DNA of 64,000 nt from Eucalyptus grandis (GCF_016545825.1 NC_052614.1:11984559-12048558), one strand, 5' to 3'; shown: positions 10,993 through 23,900, counted from the first letter of the stretch. Made by a program: numbers and translations. Notes: generated by a model from the sequence alone, not told the origin.

Positions 10993-12823
10993 ATGCCATC
11001 GGCATCCAAGACCATTGTGGCTGACCTCAATAAGGGTGAGAAGCTGAACGGTGACAATTATGATATTTGGCACCGAAAGGTTCAGTATATCATTGAGGAG
11101 CAAGAGGTTTTGGAAACCCCCAACCATACTATGGATGAACCTGAACATGGAACTTCAGCTCAATGCAGGAAAGATCTGGAAGCTTATCAAGCTTGGAAAA
11201 AGAAAAATAGCATTGCTCGCATCACGTTGCTGAGCTGTATGCAAAATGATCTTATGTGTGAGTTTGAGAGTTATGACAAAGCTCAAGCTATGTGGATTAC
11301 CTTGAAAGATAAGTTTGGGGGTACATCTGCCACTAAGCTGAGGAGACTCACCATCAATTTTGACACATTCCAAAAGCGCCCAAATGTAACGATGAGGCAG
11401 TATCTTCGGGAGATGTCAAACATGCTCCGTGAGCTGAAGTCGGCAGGTCACTCTCTTACTGATGAATAGCAAGTTCAAGCTGTAATAAGGTCTCTTCTTC
11501 ATAATTGGGAGCATATGAAGATCAATATGACGCATAATGAGAACATCGTCACTTTTGATGATATTGCGCGTCATTTGGAATTAGAGGATGAGTGCCTAGA
11601 GGTTGCAAGATCCTCTACCCATGCTTACGTTGCTGAATCGAGTTCGCGCAAGGCTTCGAGCTTCAAGCGCAAGAGGAATCTTCAGTTCAACAACAAAGGG
11701 AAGATGACTGATTAGGGACCAAAGAGGGCTAAGATCTTTTGACGCAAGAAGCGTGGTGGGAAGAAGGACAAGGCCAAGATGGAGTGGCACAATTGTGGCA
11801 AGATGGGTCACATTGCTCGTGAATGCACTAAGCCGAAAAATGTACCCTATTACTCCATTACTTTGAGTAATGCTTTTGTTTCTAGTACTGTAATGCTTGC
11901 TGAATCTCATCCAATGTAAACTGTAGACTTAGGAGCAACATACCATGTAGCTAGAGACCGAGAAGCATTTGTGGAGTATCGTCGGACACCGCCTGGAAGA
12001 AGATGGATATATGTTGGGAATAACTCAAGAGTTGAAGTGAAGGGTATCGACACATGTAAATTAATCTTGTGTGGTGGTCGAAACCTATTCCTGCATGATG
12101 TCCTTTATGCTCCAGATATTCAACAAAACTTGGTCTTTGTAGTTGTTCTTCTTAGCTTAGGTTATGTATTGAATTTTCATGGTGATTGTGTTGACATTTT
12201 GTATGGAACAGTTTATTATGGTTCAAGTCATGTATCGAATGGTTTTATGGTGTTAGACAATGACTATGATCAGTACAATGTTAATGTTGATAGTTGTTTT
12301 TCTTTAATTGCGTCTTCTAATAACGTTGAGATTGATACAAGTACTTGGCATGCTAGATTAGGTCACATTGGATTGCAAAGAATGCAAAGATTAGCTAGAG
12401 AAGGCCTTTTAGGGTCACTCACTAATGTTAGTCTATCCGTATGTGAATATTGTTTGGCGGGAAAAACAACCAGAAAACCATTCGGTAAAGGGACTAGAGC
12501 TGAATTTCCATTGCATCTCATACATTCTAACATTTGTGGTCCTTTGAATGTGAGGGCGAGGCATAGAGCCTCATATTTCATCACTTTCATAGATGACTTC
12601 ACACGTTTCGGTTATGTCTTTCTAATCTCCCATAAGAGAAGCATTGGACTGCTTTAGACAATATATATTGATAGTAGAAAATTAGTTAAACAAATCAATA
12701 AAGGCATTGACAACTGATCATGGACGTGAGTATCTATCGGATCAATTCAATACTCTTTGTGATGAAAAGGGAATTGTACGACAATTGACTATTCCTGGTA
12801 CTCCACAACAAAATGGGGTCTGT
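10993..12823 (+). pseudogene. Ty1/copia gag-pol, truncated inside integrase
   Basis: One reading frame runs from the ATG at 10993 to about 12,635. It has the gag core (DLNKGEKLNGDNYDIWHRKV, then LRRLTINFDTFQKRP), a CCHC zinc knuckle (HNCGKMGHIARECTKP, near 11,790; first Cys changed to His), the protease area (VDLGATYHVARD), the pre-integrase zinc domain (WHARLGHIGLQRMQRLAREGLL) and the integrase start. Stops interrupt it at 11467, 11713, about 11740 and about 11917, without frameshift until about 12,635. After the shift, TTDHGREYLSDQF and TIPGTPQQNGV follow, and homology stops at about 12,823. The rest of integrase, RT and RNase H are missing. Confidence 0.92.
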
Positions 12824-14785
12824 GATTGATGGTCCTTATTAGCCTGATGCATGGAAGAAATTCATCTCAGACCATATCAGACGCTTTGCTTCTATGCTTT
12901 GAAAACTTACTAGTTTGATAGTAGAAGTTATCGACGCAAAGTTGCCAACACTTCTAGGATTTTGCCAATGCGTATTATATAAGTTATTATCATCAACATG
13001 CCTAGACATGCTTAGTTAAACATGCAAATGTGTTACCCTGTCATACAGCACATATAAATGTAGTTTGAGATATTAATATATGACAGATAATGAGCATTTA
13101 GTATATGCCGAAGCAGAAAAACCCGGCAATAAAAAAAAAAAAGAGCACCTACTACTCGCACATAGTATCAACTAATGTCACGGAGCCTCACAATCATGCT
13201 CTTCTACTGGTCAAGATAGTTTGGAATTCTACTATCCAATTGCAATAAAGTCACAGAGAACAAAAAACCAAGTAGAAAAAAACTTGTCACGAAAGTATAT
13301 TCGAATTCTAAAATTTTCAAAAATACAATAAATAAAAAGATTCAATTGATCAATTTGACAAATTTTATGATTTGATTGTATTTTTTGAAAGTTTTAATAT
13401 TCAATCGCACGTTCATGATAAGTTTTAGGATTAATTGTACTTTTGAAAGTTTTAACACTTAATTTGACTTTCATGACAAGTTTTAGTACATTTACCCCTA
13501 AAAAAAAAGAAATTTAATTAAGATATAACTATCGTGTAGAAAGGGATGATCCCCGGGACATACAAATGCACATTTTTGTAAATGACACGAAGCTCGACTC
13601 TATGAGGATAAGGTAGCCATGCTGGTAAGGACTTCCATTCTTTTTTTCTCTCGACAGTTAGGACTTCAATTCGTGCACCTCTCCACACGGCAAAAAATCG
13701 CCATCTGGTGGGGCCCAAAATCTCCACTAAAGACACACGGCCCCACCTGAGTCCCCTATGATAAAAGTTTCTTTACAACTAGGCCTAAGATTCCAACAAG
13801 ACTAATTTTCCCATATATATATTTAATGAAATTACTCTGTCGTGCGCTCTTAAGATTGGTCCAAACCTTAGCGGCGGAAGTCAACAGATGTCCTTGACGT
13901 TTCTTTCCTTTGATCTTTGGCTAAAGATGATCAGTTCCAAGTTTTTCTAGAGTTCTCTTCGATTGTCAATAGAAATTTATTCTCTTTTGATGCAATGCTT
14001 GACCGCCGATTTCCAATTTGGAACACGAAGTTTTAACCCTCATGTCATGATCGTCTCAAATCCACGTGTGTAGTTCGTATTTCAGATTTATACTTTGATT
14101 GAATTCATGTAATCTTATAGTTAGATTGCACCAAATTATGATAAGTTAAAATAGAAGCTCTCATAGGCCAGGAGAATATCCATTTAGAGGGTTTATGCTT
14201 TGGTTCTTAGGAGGAACATTTGACTGAGCTAGGCTAGAAAAGTTAATCTTTCCTAGAAAGAGTTTGGGATTTGCAGTTTTAGTTAGAAACAAACGAAAAA
14301 ACTTAAGCATATGTATTATGAAGTTTGCAGGAAAGGAGACTGCTAATGAATAGACTGTAAAAAATTTATGCGATTGGTAAATTGTTTCCAAATGAAAAAT
14401 AGTGCTTTTATATGTTAAAGGTGATAATGCACTTAAGGTAAATGTGTTCCTAGCTTTGCTTAATCGTCTCGCAATAGTGCCTTAACATGACCCAATTAGC
14501 TGCCTAAGTTTATCATACATGAGAAATTGTTTTGCACTATCCATCGTAAGTAGATGTTCTTAATTCATGAACGCTCTTCTCCTTTCTTGCTTCAAGTCCG
14601 TGGTATAGGTTAGATGGTTGTTTTTAAAAATCACTCGAACATTTCTTTTTCCCATTTTTGCAAATAAGGTGCACCAAAGAAATTAAAAAGGGTTTGGATC
14701 TAATCAAATTAGGGGTCCATACACATCTTTAAAATCGTCGACAAATTACACTTAAAAAGATTCGATAGTTGAATTTACTCATGCT
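12824..14785. other. Intergenic, no gene recognised
   Basis: This begins where the copia element is cut. At about 13370-13490 a degenerate unit (tttgaaagttttaa..ttcaat..cac.ttcatgataagtttta) is repeated two to three times. The small ORFs (13518-13736 and 14161-14391, minus) show no recognisable domain. Confidence 0.55.
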
Positions 14786-14789
14786 GATT

Positions 14790-16900
14790 GTCGCATTTTT
14801 GGTAATTTGCCATGATGATTTTATAAGCTCGAGTGAACCACGCACCGACAATTTGACCTTATTGCTTCGAGAAAGATTAACAGGCACGCCGGTGGTCCAC
14901 AAATTAAAACATTCGATTCTCGGCACGCACAGTCTACTTCGTGTGGGGCCACCAAGGAAAATAGTCCTAGAAAAATATTTGAGCCCCCTTACCGACGTGT
15001 CAACCTGATATCTCTTGGTCGAGCGGGGCCACCAAGGAAAGTGCTCCTGGAAAAAATATCTGAGTCCCTTTACAGCCTGGTACCCCTTGGCGGGGTGCGG
15101 CCGCAATGAAAGTGCTCCTGGAAAAATATTTGAGCTCCTTTAATTTAAATGTTATTCTTTGCATTAGAACGAAAAAGTAGTTTGAGTCTGGTGTAACACG
15201 AAGAGGAAAATTATGATGCTTAAAATGTCGGGCCGTCATCGTCAATCGGAGGACTGTCACTTGTACAGTGTTAGTGGGCTTGATAAGGCCAACGATTTCT
15301 ACGGAGCAGGATCCTAAAAAATCATGCGCCACTGCATCCTGAAGGCCTGGTCCGTCCCATTAAGTCCTCATCTTGCCATCAGTTGAAGGCCCTATTGATG
15401 AGTTGTTGAACCATTTTTTTTTTTCTTATTCGAGTGGATTTTTTTACCCTTTCGACTAACTTTCATTGAATTCAATTTCATGTCTCAGCCTGAAGTTTCC
15501 CTACATATGCCCTCCTCAGCATCCAGTCACCTGACCCGCTTGCTCACATGCATCCCACTTAAACTGCATAGGCGTGAATCTCTCGTAATTTCTTCTCAAG
15601 AGATCGCGAGTCAAACAGTCGTATGATTCATTGTCTGATGCGAGGAAGCAATTTGATTTGCTTCTTTCTTTCAAGGGATAAAGAAATTTCCATTTAGTTT
15701 GATGATGACTGAGACTTGGCTAGATCTTACCTAGTTGTATCATCTCACGTCTTTCACTCGCTGTCCCCCCGCACATATTCTCAACTCGAAGTTGAATATT
15801 TAGAACTGATACTGGCTTTTTCCTAAGCCCACAGAGAGGAGTGGTGGCACACGGACTGACGAGACGAGATAAAGCCTGTTCGGCTGGAGGTTCGACAGAG
15901 GAGATGGATCGATTCCTTGAACAGTGGACCAAAAGCGACCTTTTCGCACCGCACGCAAATCATTCCGACTGAATAGAACCTGGTAAAAACTTTCCAGTGC
16001 TCGGTCGGGACAGAAAGTAGACTCAGGACTCAATCCTAAAATAGGCTAAAGAACAGCTCACAAGTCGCAACGTAGGAAGATGCTCGTTTTTTTTTTTTTT
16101 TCGGTTAATGCGAATTGTGGGGATTATCCATCTCGCGGGAGACGGAGTTTACGAAACCAAGCAAATCACCCACCCGGATGCTTCTGCTGTCTCGGCCCAA
16201 TTGGGGCGGACTGGAGCGTGAAGAAAATGAAAAATCCTGAGATATGCCATGATCTACATTAGCTCACATTTCATCAAATGAGATTGACACGAGATCCATG
16301 TAATCTAAAAGTTCATTGGAAATGGGTTATTATGAATAGAAAGTACCCAAAAAAGTAAGAAAGGAAACAATTCGTCTAAATTTGCCCAGTTTGTACTTTT
16401 TTGGTACCTAAAGGTCTAGGTCATGATTAACTCAATTTTGTCCTTTAATTGAATATTTTTATACAGTTTATGTACTAAATCGAACATATACTAAAAGTAT
16501 AAAGACCACATTGAATAAATTAAAAGTCCAAATGTGACATTGTACATTGAGTTAAAATTTAGGGACTACATATAATAAAATAAGGAACACATTACATATT
16601 AGACCAAAATTCAAGAACTATTTATGTCATTATCCCTTGAAAATAATGAGCTTTCATCAAAGAATGATGGGTCCTCGACAAATTAAGCAGAAGTCGAGGT
16701 TGGATGGCATGCCTAGGGAACCTTATCATAGCAAGCGTTATCTAGAAAATGTCGAATTATTTACATAACTAATTTTAGACTAAATCAGCCTAATTAGGTG
16801 GACTGAGTCGTGAGAAATTGGAAAACCATTAGATACCCCTATCTACGCTAACCCACACTCCAAATGAGCAATTATATCATGTGAGATCCACAAAAACAAG
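14790..16900. repeat. Segmental repeat, copy A (unidentified)
   Basis: This is collinear over about 2 kb with 20965-24100. Landmarks include 'tttgccatgatgattt', 'gaaccacgcaccga', 'catcctgaaggcctgg', 'ttgatgagttgttgaacc', 'ccttgaacagtggaccaaaagcgacc' and 'acctaaaggtctaggtca'. The minus strand from 16,070 to 15,720 resembles a promoter, leader and short first exon: ATG at about 15,773 (MCGGTASERREMIQL), then GTAAGA. I do not recognise the gene it came from, and no long ORF survives. Confidence 0.75.
14943..15142. repeat. Three-unit minisatellite (72-80 bp) inside copy A
   Basis: The units begin at about 14945, 15025 and 15097. Each contains a 'ggccaccaaggaaa' core (third unit diverged to 'ggccgcaatgaaa'), 'gtgctcctggaaaaa', 'tatttgagccccttta' and, between units, 'cttgg'. 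Copy B (about 21150-21195) holds a single unit, so the array expanded in copy A or contracted in copy B. Confidence 0.75.
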
Positions 16901-17149
16901 TCCGGGACACATGGAATGTCAAAACTTGGTGCGAAGGAATATTTAAGTGCCAAAAGTTATGAAAATGACACTTAAATGTCAAAATCGGAGCAAAATGGAT
17001 AAATTAAATGCCAACGGTGAGAAAATCCAGCCAAATGCCGATGTAGCGATTTTCCAGCAAGTCAAGTGCAAAACGACGTTGATTTGCACACTCACATGGC
17101 TAGACAAGTGCCAAAATGACGTCATTTTGTTGCTGACGTGAGTATATAA
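16901..17149. other. Short intergenic repeat-like stretch with an 18-nt palindrome
   Basis: Low-complexity 'aagtgccaaaa..' style sequence. A perfect 18-nt palindrome (CAAAATGACGTCATTTTG) sits at 17112-17129, centred on a TGACGTCA core. The 64-aa ORF across it has no recognisable domain. Confidence 0.5.
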
Positions 17150-17830
17150 TTAATATAAAAATTAATTAAATCTAATTTAAAACCAAAATTTAAAAAATAA
17201 AATAAAAATGTATGTTTTTTATTTTAATAAAAAAGAAGGAGATTCGGCTGGTGACTAAGGGTTGAGCCCTCACTGCTGCCATCTCCCCACTATTGCCATG
17301 AAGGTGGGGGGAGGGTTAGCTAGGGTCGCCGAGCCTTAGCCAAGGGCCAAAGAACCCCAGCCGACCGGCGGGGGGGCCTACGAGCCCTCTTCCAAATTTG
17401 GGGTGAGGGTCACAATGGCTAGGGCTCAACGACCTTGGCCAATTGATGGGGAGGGCCTATGAGCCCTCGCCCAAATTTGGGGCGAGGGTGGCGGCCTTCC
17501 CCCAAATCTGGCAAGGGTCTTGGCCGGGCCAAGGGTCTGCCCGCTAGCTAGCAAGCGTCCGACGTCTAATAGTTGATGGTGGGAGTCCGGAGGATGGGCG
17601 TCCGGCAACAAGTGGCAGGTGGGCATTAGGCAATAACGAGAATGAACGATAAGAAGAGTTTTTGTTTCTTACTTTTATTCTAAAAATACAAAAGCTAAAA
17701 CTTTCACTTCGATTTTTATTCCAAACCCATTTTTGAACAAAATTTTTTATTTCATAAATAGAAAATGAAATTACGTTGTCAAACGGATTTCTATTCCAAA
17801 CTTATTCTTGAGAATGAAAAAAAAAAAAAG
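17150..17830. repeat. GC-rich island within AT-rich flanks (dispersed repeat type)
   Basis: AT-rich arms surround a GC-rich core (17230-17620) built of phrases such as 'gcctacgagccctc.tccaaatttggggtgaggg'. That phrase recurs about 85 bp later (about 17370 and 17455). A related GC-rich core with 'gcgaggct' phrases occurs at 40150-40420. The right arm (17640-17830) has homopurine and T-rich runs. It looks like a non-autonomous dispersed element; no ends or target duplication were identified. Confidence 0.5.
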
Positions 17831-18005
17831 TTAAACATAATGGTTATCATGTGCATCCTTGGTTAGCGGAAAATAGAACAAGATTGACGATAATTTTTGT
17901 TGTTGGATTTTGGATATGGTTTGAAATAGTTTTATATATGTTTGATGATAATTGTTATGTTCAGTTGAGTTTTGAAATGTATAATTCTTTTGTGGATTAT
18001 AAAAA

Positions 18006-18660
18006 CTATAATGTTGTAATAACACGCCACTTTATTATAGTATATATTTTGATAGCACGTTTATGTTGGTTTCTATTTGAGACTATGTCGTGCCATTCTC
18101 TTGTACTTGTAAGAGTCGGGCGTGTGACCCTCTTAGCATCAGTGACTTCGCTGGTGGCGCCGATAGGGGATTTGCGGAGTTTGGGCGCTGACGGATGGAG
18201 ATGGCGGATGGGTTTTTTAAGAAAAAGGAACCTGAGGCTGACATTGGAGAACATAGCGTCGAGTTGGACAACTTCTCTATGGCCATTGAAAGGAATAACA
18301 ACCAGCGTTAGCAGCCCGAGGGCGACAATGAAGCCGTTAACGTTGAGCACCATCAAGGCCCGTGAGATGATCATGCTAGTGTCAACAGGGTTGATGGCTC
18401 GAGAGACCTAGTCGTCATCAGCCGTTAGGGCGGCGACGTATGTGATGGAGGGAGAGAGGAATTGGAGGTTTTGTCCCTGCAGGGATGTAGGCCTCGAGCT
18501 GGGAGAAGCGAGTGCAGTTGGCGTAGAGCTTTTTGGTGAACCTCTAGGATGTGCAGGTGAGAGAGAGGAGCCAGAGGAAGAGGAGAAGAGAGATGTCGCT
18601 GTTGTTGCGGAGAGCGAGCGGAGAGAGATACATTTTGGCCTTTCAGAAAGAGAAAGATAA
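18006..18660 (-). pseudogene. Possible decayed coding remnant, unidentified
   Basis: Codon-like composition is higher here than in the flanks. On the minus strand one frame (18374-18006) begins MIISRALMVLNVNGFIVALGLLTLVVIPF, a hydrophobic segment followed by basic sequence. Upstream (18,630-18,440) another frame opens MYLSPLALRNNSD with a hydrophobic run (LLLFLWLLSLTC). The frames do not connect without stops, so if this was a membrane-protein gene it is now broken. I do not recognise the family. A plus-strand ORF (17851-18411) overlaps and is probably its shadow. Confidence 0.35.
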
Positions 18661-19253
18661 TTTATGAAAAGTGAGACCCCATTCGAACATATATGGCGAT
18701 TAATTAATGAAGTTTCAGAATATCATGTGTTGAAAAGACAACGGCTCTCGGTGTGGGGTTGTCCATATAAACGCTGGATCAATAATTATTGAGGAGAGTC
18801 TCATGATGTTAAATCAATACGTAGTCAAACTATCAATGACAGCGACAATGATAGAGAATCAAGCTTTTACGAATCTCCAGTGGACTCTTTTCAGGAAATT
18901 GACTTCGATTGTTCGTTGTCCTATCATGAATCATCATATCCTCTTCTCTCGAAAAAAAAAAAAAAAAGACAGAAAGAGTCAAGAGCTTGAAAGGATTTGA
19001 ACCTAAATAAATCCTTTTATCAGTATTTTCATCCAAATCTCGAGATCACGTAAATATAAAATGTGAAATTTTTGTGAGATTAGTACTAATTATTTTAAAA
19101 TTTTAAACTGTTAAATTAAAATGTTATTGATTATGACATTTTCCCTTACGTTTATTGGGGTTTTTTTTACCTAGCATTAAATGTAGCCATATTTAACTGG
19201 AGAATTGAATGAGATATGAAAATATTTAAACTCAAGACCTTATTTTCTAATAC
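18661..19253. other. Intergenic, no gene recognised
   Basis: AT-rich, with an A-tract at about 18,951-18,966. The small ORFs on each strand around 18,800-19,030 lack any recognisable feature. Confidence 0.55.
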
Positions 19254-19256
19254 TAA

Positions 19257-19862
19257 GAGTCCGTTCGTTTCACGAAAAATTGGCCATTTCCAAAAAATAT
19301 TTTCCCATAAGTCATTTTCTAGGAAAATGACAATATTTTCTGGTGTTCGACTAAAACCCGAAAATATTTCGGAAAACATTTTCTGGTGTTCGGTAAGGAA
19401 AATAGTTTCCGCTCACTAGATTGGCAAGCGCGAGCATCAATCGAAGCTCACTAAATCGACAAGTGCGAGTTTGAGATCGACAAGCTTGAGGTTCACCTAG
19501 TCGACGACTAGCCAAGAAAGAAGAAGATGGGAAAGAAAAAAGAAAAAAAGAAAAAGGAAATTGAAAATAATTCAAATTAGAAAAGAAAAAGAAAATTAGA
19601 AAATAATTTGAATAAAAAAAGAAAAGAAGAAGAATAAAGGAGAGGAGGAAGTGGGGATTTATAGAGGTGTGAGATAAGAAAGATCAAGTAAGGAAAATGT
19701 TTTCCACTTTTGAAAAGTGGAAAACATTTTCCCCTACTTTTGAAGACTTTTTTCCTTTGATGGAAAACATTTTCCCCAAGGAATTCATTTTTCGCGAAAC
19801 GAATGCCGGAAAACCCGGAAAACATTTTTCCAGAAATTATTTTCCACGAAATGAACGGAGCC
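19257..19862. mobile_element. Tourist-like (PIF/Harbinger type) MITE
   Basis: About 606 bp with inverted termini. The left end is gagtccgttcgtttcacg and the right end, read inward, is ggctccgttcatttcgtg. It is flanked by TAA on both sides (19254-19256 and 19863-19865), the 3-bp target typical of PIF/Harbinger. The interior has further 'gaaaaca/tgttttcc' inverted words and no transposase, so it is non-autonomous. Superfamily assignment is by terminus and target length only. Confidence 0.7.
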
Positions 19863-19865
19863 TAA

Positions 19866-20964
19866 GTTAAGAACACTATGGAAGAGTGGAAAAGAGAATT
19901 TTCTATATATTTCAATGTATCGTAACAAAAATTACATCAACCTAATTAAACACTTTATGAATAACTGAATAAGATAAATATCAATCAAGACACATACAAT
20001 CAAAGAGAAATATTCACATAATCTTGAGCTGATGCAAAAAAAAAAAAAAAAAAAACCATCAAAATCATCCTAAATATCTCTGACATCTCCCTCAAACTCA
20101 AGGTGCTTTGAAGATGTTAACTTGAGTTTGAAAACAAGTCTGAATAGTCTCCAATGGCTTAGAAGTGGCGGCTGAGGTGCCGTCCAACAGTTGTTCATGG
20201 CAAATCTTCCAAATCTAACTTGTTTGAGAGGGATGAGTCCAGTAGTGGTGCTGCTTTTCAAAACGACATGTAAAATGTTAAGAATTAGAGGGGAAATAGC
20301 AAACGGGCGATGCGATTGGCTTGCAAAACAGTAACTAAGCGAACATAACCTATGTGGTTGGTTTAGGAAAATAATTACTAAGCGATGCAGCTTCTATGTT
20401 TGGCATCAAAAGAAAAGCCACCTACGCAAAAGCTCGACTAGGTGACGCACCCAGTGTGATTGGCATCAAAGTACAACCATCATGGGATGGATTTGACTAT
20501 GTCCTTCCTCATATGAGAGGGCTCTACAGACTATGTGAGAAAAGTTTGTTGGCTACACGATGAGATCCAGAAACACACTTGGGTGTGCACTTAGTACGCT
20601 CAAGATCGACTAGCTCTAATATCATGTAGATTTTTCAGAAAATATTCTCAATTGTTCTAAAAGTTTAAATTATTAGATAAAAGCGTGTTTTATTATTTAA
20701 ATATTCTAACATAAAACATCAAGAAGGTATATGATAAGAAAAATATAATGTATCAAATAGGGATACTGGCATGTTAAAATAAGAAACGTATCCATAGAGC
20801 TTACCATCCCTGTATAACAAACGGACAGGCTGCAAAAGCCCCTTTGGGAGCTTTGGCTTCTCTTTTGGTGAGGTTACATCTTGTAATCAATAACCAATGA
20901 TCCTTAAGAGACCCATGGTTACAAAGGCTTGGAAGGATTTAATAGTTGAAACAGTTCATACTAT
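19866..20964. other. Intergenic; possible degenerate LTR-element remnant
   Basis: A 19-base A-tract lies at 20036-20055, followed by 'catctccctcaaactcaaggtg'. On the minus strand at about 20,630-20,615 there is ATGATATTAGAGCTAG, which resembles a worn initiator-Met primer site. No LTR pair or coding domain could be recognised, so this stays tentative. Confidence 0.3.
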
Positions 20965-23900
20965 TTTGCATTTTCTTTCTAGGTGATTTGCCATGATGAT
21001 TTCCTAAACTTGAGTGAACCACACACCGATGATTTCACCGTATTGCTTCAAGGAAGATCAACAAGCAAGCCAGCGGTCGACAAATTAAAGTCTCTAAAAA
21101 GATGAAGTCTCAAATTTGATTCTCGGCATTACGCAATCTACGTCGGGTGAGGCCACCAAGGAAAATGCTCCTGGAAAAGTCTCTGAGCCCCTTTAAATGT
21201 CACGCTTTTCATTATAACGAAAAAGTAGATTACGTCCGGTGTTAAACAAAGAGAAAATTATTATGCTTAAAATGTTGGGCCGTCATCATCAATAGGTGGA
21301 ATTTCACTTGTAACTGGTAGTGGGCTTGATAGACCCAACCATTTTTTTTTTTTTTGGTAAAGGTAATAATAATATAAAAGAGAAAGCCAAAGTACAAAGA
21401 ATGGATCCATAACCTACACTCTTAGCCAAGGCAAAAGTGAAGGGGATCCGTTGTAAAAGGGCAAGGGAACAACCCACAAGAAAGATACAACCAGCACCAA
21501 CTAGAGAACCGACTCCTAATCCTGCCAAACCTCCAGACTACAATGAGAATGCGGGAGCAGAAAGAAGACGGGAACAAATCTTCTAAGGAAGAGCATCACT
21601 ATAGAAAATCCCAGGATCTAAACCCCAGCCTCTTTGAAGTCTTTTGTTCCTCGGTGAAGAGAAAACATTGCTATAAGTGACAGCTTTGTCTCTTACCACC
21701 TTAAGGAGGTGATTTTTGAGTGCAGGGACCACCAAGGATTCACCCCTGAATAGTATTGCATTTCTCTTCTTCCATATGAGGTGACAAAGGGCTCCAAATG
21801 AAAACCGAGCTATCTTGTGGTAGAAATCATTACCCGTAAGGAACTTCAAAGCCCAAGGAAGCACCTCATTCCAGCACCGATTTTTCCACGGTAGGTTGCA
21901 CTTGGCAGCCCAGAAAAGGCCGAGAAGCCGAGGTACGACAACCAAAGAAGAGATGGTCTATGGAATCGGGTACCTCGCTGCAGAATGCACAAACACTATA
22001 GTCAATTCGGCCATAGGATAGAAGCATAACCTGGTGGGGAGACGCTTCTTCACAATAAGCCAAAGAATGAACTGGTATCGGGCGCTGTGGATCCATCCCA
22101 TATAAGGGACGCCCATCTAACCGGATCTTTCCTTGGTCCGATTAAATCAAACCGCTGCAACTGAAAAGGAACCAGACGAGCCACACCAAATAAACTTATC
22201 AGCCTCAGAAGATAGCACAGGCAAAGGAATACCCCAACTGAGCAAAAATTCTTTAAGAGGCTGGCCCACCGGAGTGCTTAGATCCGCAACCACAGCATGA
22301 TCCGGGATACAAAGGCTGCTTCTAAATGAAGGAGGCACAAATGCATCGAGAGGGCCACAAGGCAGCCAATAGTCATGCCAAAGTGACACAGATAAACCAT
22401 TCCCAACTTGCCATCTAAAGGAGGTTCGAAAGTTGCCTCTGAGCTGGAGAATTTTCTTCCAGGACCAAGAACAGAGAAAGATCCTAAAAAATCATGGGCC
22501 AATGTATCCCGGAGGCCCGACCCGTCCCGTCCCATTAAGTCGTCTTCTTCTAATCAGTTGAAGGCCCGATTGATGAGTTGTTGAGCCGTTCTTTTTTTTT
22601 TTTTTTTTCTATTGGAGCGGCTCCCTTCAGCCCGTTCCACTAATTTCAATTGAGTTCGATTTCAAGTCTCAGCCTGATGTTTCGCTACGTACGCCCTCCT
22701 CAGCATCCGGTTGCCCAACCCGCTTGCTCGCATGCATCCCAAACGAGCTGCATCAGCATGAACCTCTCGTACTTTCTTCTAAAAAAATCGTGGATCAAAA
22801 GGTTGTATGATTCGTTATTTGATGTGAGAAGGTAATTTCATTTTCTTCTTTCCTCCAAATAATGAAGAAATGCTCCAGTCATAAATTCCATTTAGTTTGA
22901 TGATGACTGAGACTCGGCTAGATCTTTTCCAAGTTGAATCATCTCACCTCTCTCGCTCGCGGACCCTGCACATATTCTCAAATCAAAGTTTAATATTTAG
23001 AACTGGTAAGGGCTTTTCCCTAAGCCCACAGAGGGGAGTGGCGGCACACGGACTGACGAGGAGATAAAGCCTGTTCGGCTGCAGGCTCGACAGAGGACAT
23101 GGATTGTTTCCTTGAACGGTGGACCGAAAGCGACCTTTTCGCACCGCACACAAATCACCCCGATTGAATAGAACCTGGTAAAAGTGGACCCAGGACAGAA
23201 TCCTAAATAGGCTAAAGAACAGCTCCCGAGTTGCAGCGTAGGAAAATGTACTCGTTTTTTGTTTTGGTTAATGCGAATTGAGGGATTGTCCGACTCGCCG
23301 TGAGACAGTTTCCGAAACCAAACAAAACGCCAGCCGCGGGTGCTTCCGCTGTCTCGGCCTAATTGGGGCGGACGAGAGCATGAAGAAAATGAAAAATCAT
23401 GAGATATGCCATGATCTACGTTAACCCACACTTCACATGAACAGTTAGATCAAATAATATTCACGTGATCTAACGATTCATTGAAAATTGGTTATTATAA
23501 ATAGAAAATACCCAAAAAAGAATGAAAGGAAACAATTCATCCAAGTCTTCCCGGTTTGTACTTTTTTGGGACCTAAAGGTCTAGGTCACGATTAACTCAA
23601 TGTTGTCATTTTATTGAACATTTTCGTATAGTTTAGATACTAAATCAAACCTCTAATAAAAGTATAATGATCACATTAAATAAAGTAAAAATTCAAATAT
23701 AACATTGCACATTAGGTTAAAATTTAGGGAAAATATTGAATAAATATAATGACCACATTACACATTATGCCAAAATTTAAGGATCATTTATATCATTATA
23801 CCTTGAAAATAATAAGCTTTAATGATGGGTCCTCGGCAAATTAAGCAGGAGTGAGGTTAGATGGCACACCTCAAGAACCTTATCATAGCAAGCGTAGTAT

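Noticed and set aside
17851..18411. 186-aa plus-strand ORF with a hydrophobic start
   Set aside because: No recognisable domain, AT-biased first half, and it overlaps the better minus-strand remnant.
20600..20640. Minus-strand primer-binding-like site (ATGATATTAGAGC)
   Set aside because: Two mismatches to the tRNA-Met complement and no LTR pair around it; kept only as a hint in the intergenic note.
22997..23431. 144-aa minus-strand ORF in segmental copy B
   Set aside because: The corresponding frame is broken in copy A and no domain is recognised.
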